NCBI GenBank assembly: GCA_029907755.1
Contig: JARYLH010000079.1
Coordinates: 1 to 6,489, forward strand
Reading direction: 5' to 3'
Length of the DNA stretch: 6,489 bases
Origin: Candidatus Methanosuratincola sp.
GTDB taxonomy: Archaea > Thermoproteota > Methanomethylicia > Methanomethylicales > Methanomethylicaceae
Shown piece by piece: positions 6,257 to 6,489 of this stretch. Within the stretch, counting starts at the first letter, position 1, and each line of letters starts with the position of its first letter. A program made the position numbers and the translations under genes. The notes under the pieces were generated by a model. That model did no database searches. It saw nothing but the letters and a program-made list of their open reading frames with translations, and was not told where the DNA came from.

Positions 6257-6333
6257 AGATTTGTCTCTCAAATCTTCAATTTATATTGAGTAGATGTGAT
6301 TTTATCCTAATCAATTTGGACAGTTTTTATATC
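6257..6333 (+). promoter_or_regulatory. Double promoter region for a gene at the right edge
   Basis: Two TATA-like boxes are visible on the plus strand: TTTATATT (6281-6287, with T6280) and the stronger TTTTTATAT (6324-6332). They predict transcript starts near 6310 and 6355. Just upstream of the first box is a perfect inverted repeat AGATTT-N7-AAATCT (6257-6275). A smaller one, TCAAT-TTAT-ATTGA (6276-6289), covers it. The second box is the better promoter. It predicts a leader of about 115-120 bases before the edge gene, long for an archaeon. Confidence 0.5.
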
Positions 6334-6353
6334 TGGGCGCATCTATTGTTACA

Positions 6354-6410
6354 TTGGCTAGAATCGGATTTTATCCATTCACAGATGCGGTATCCATTAT
6401 GGATGGATGA
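6354..6410 (+). CDS. Short open frame at the predicted transcript start (uORF or leaderless micro-gene)
   Basis: TTG at 6354 falls almost exactly where the TATA box at 6324-6332 predicts transcription to start. It opens an 18-codon frame (MARIGFYPFTDAVSIMDG) ending in TGA at 6408-6410. The stop overlaps an ATG (6407, ATGA) that opens a second frame with no stop before the window end. It may be a leaderless leader peptide, the first part of a frame-disrupted gene, or chance. No family is recognised. Confidence 0.2.
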   Translation: MARIGFYPFTDAVSIMDG

Positions 6411-6471
6411 GCTCCGTTTCTAGAAATTCCTGCGCCAAGGCAGGCGCCACAAACATCCCAAAAAGGTGGAT

Positions 6472-6489
6472 ATGGAAATGGAAAAAACA
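6472..6489 (+). CDS. Start of a gene cut by the window edge (5' end only)
   Basis: AAAAAGGTG (6460-6468) is a good Shine-Dalgarno sequence. It is followed by ATG at 6472 and a second in-frame ATG at 6478, spaced three and nine bases from it; the second has the more usual spacing. Only MEMEKT is visible, so no function can be given. GTG at 6466 is a further in-frame possibility. The rival frame from ATG 6407 is also open to the edge but has no comparable ribosome-binding site and encodes Trp/Lys-rich residues at the end. Confidence 0.4.

Noticed and set aside
1..6489. CRISPR arrays, insertion sequences, attachment sites.
   Set aside because: No regularly spaced repeats, transposase motifs or terminal inverted repeats with target duplications were seen.

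Overview
The window reads as archaeal chromosome. Candidate promoters have BRE/TATA-like boxes about 25 bases before the predicted transcript start, starts are often TTG or GTG, Shine-Dalgarno sequences are of the AGGTG type, and arginine is mostly AGG/CGG. The main locus is a four-gene cassette for the C50 red carotenoid bacterioruberin, best known from haloarchaea. The proteins lack the strongly acidic haloarchaeal composition and the DNA is only moderately GC-rich. I therefore favour a non-halophilic archaeon that carries the pathway, perhaps from the Thermoproteota/Nitrososphaeria or Thermoplasmata side. That placement is a guess and cannot be settled from this window.

Layout. On the minus strand, read from 4094 down to 90, lie crtI (phytoene desaturase), crtB (phytoene synthase), a UbiA-family lycopene elongase/hydratase (lyeJ type) and a cruF-type carotenoid hydratase. 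They form one tight operon, with a 19-base gap, then a 4-base overlap, then a 3-base gap. A single promoter with two inverted repeats lies upstream of crtI. A 328-base divergent intergenic region (4095-4422) separates it from a plus-strand EamA/DMT transporter (4423-5304). A secreted, C-terminally anchored thermonuclease-like protein follows (5489-6028) with its own candidate promoter and a hairpin terminator. The last 460 bases hold no long gene. They carry two TATA boxes, inverted repeats, a short open frame and a ribosome-binding site before a gene that seems to start at about 6472 and run off the window.

How the genes work together. Archaea already make geranylgeranyl-PP for lipids, so no crtE is needed. 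CrtB condenses two of these to phytoene and CrtI desaturates phytoene to lycopene. LyeJ adds and hydrates C5 units at both ends, and CruF hydrates the ends to give bacterioruberin. The dedicated 3,4-desaturase CrtD of the haloarchaeal pathway is not here, so it is either elsewhere or its step is done by this CrtI. The transporter and the nuclease have no evident link to carotenoids.

Points most worth checking: the palindromic crtI promoter; LyeJ and CruF in one frame separated only by TGA and one codon; a repeated AGGTG-N6-TTG arrangement at three gene starts; an Asn in place of a calcium-binding Asp in the nuclease; and a bulged 12-bp hairpin in the divergent intergenic region.
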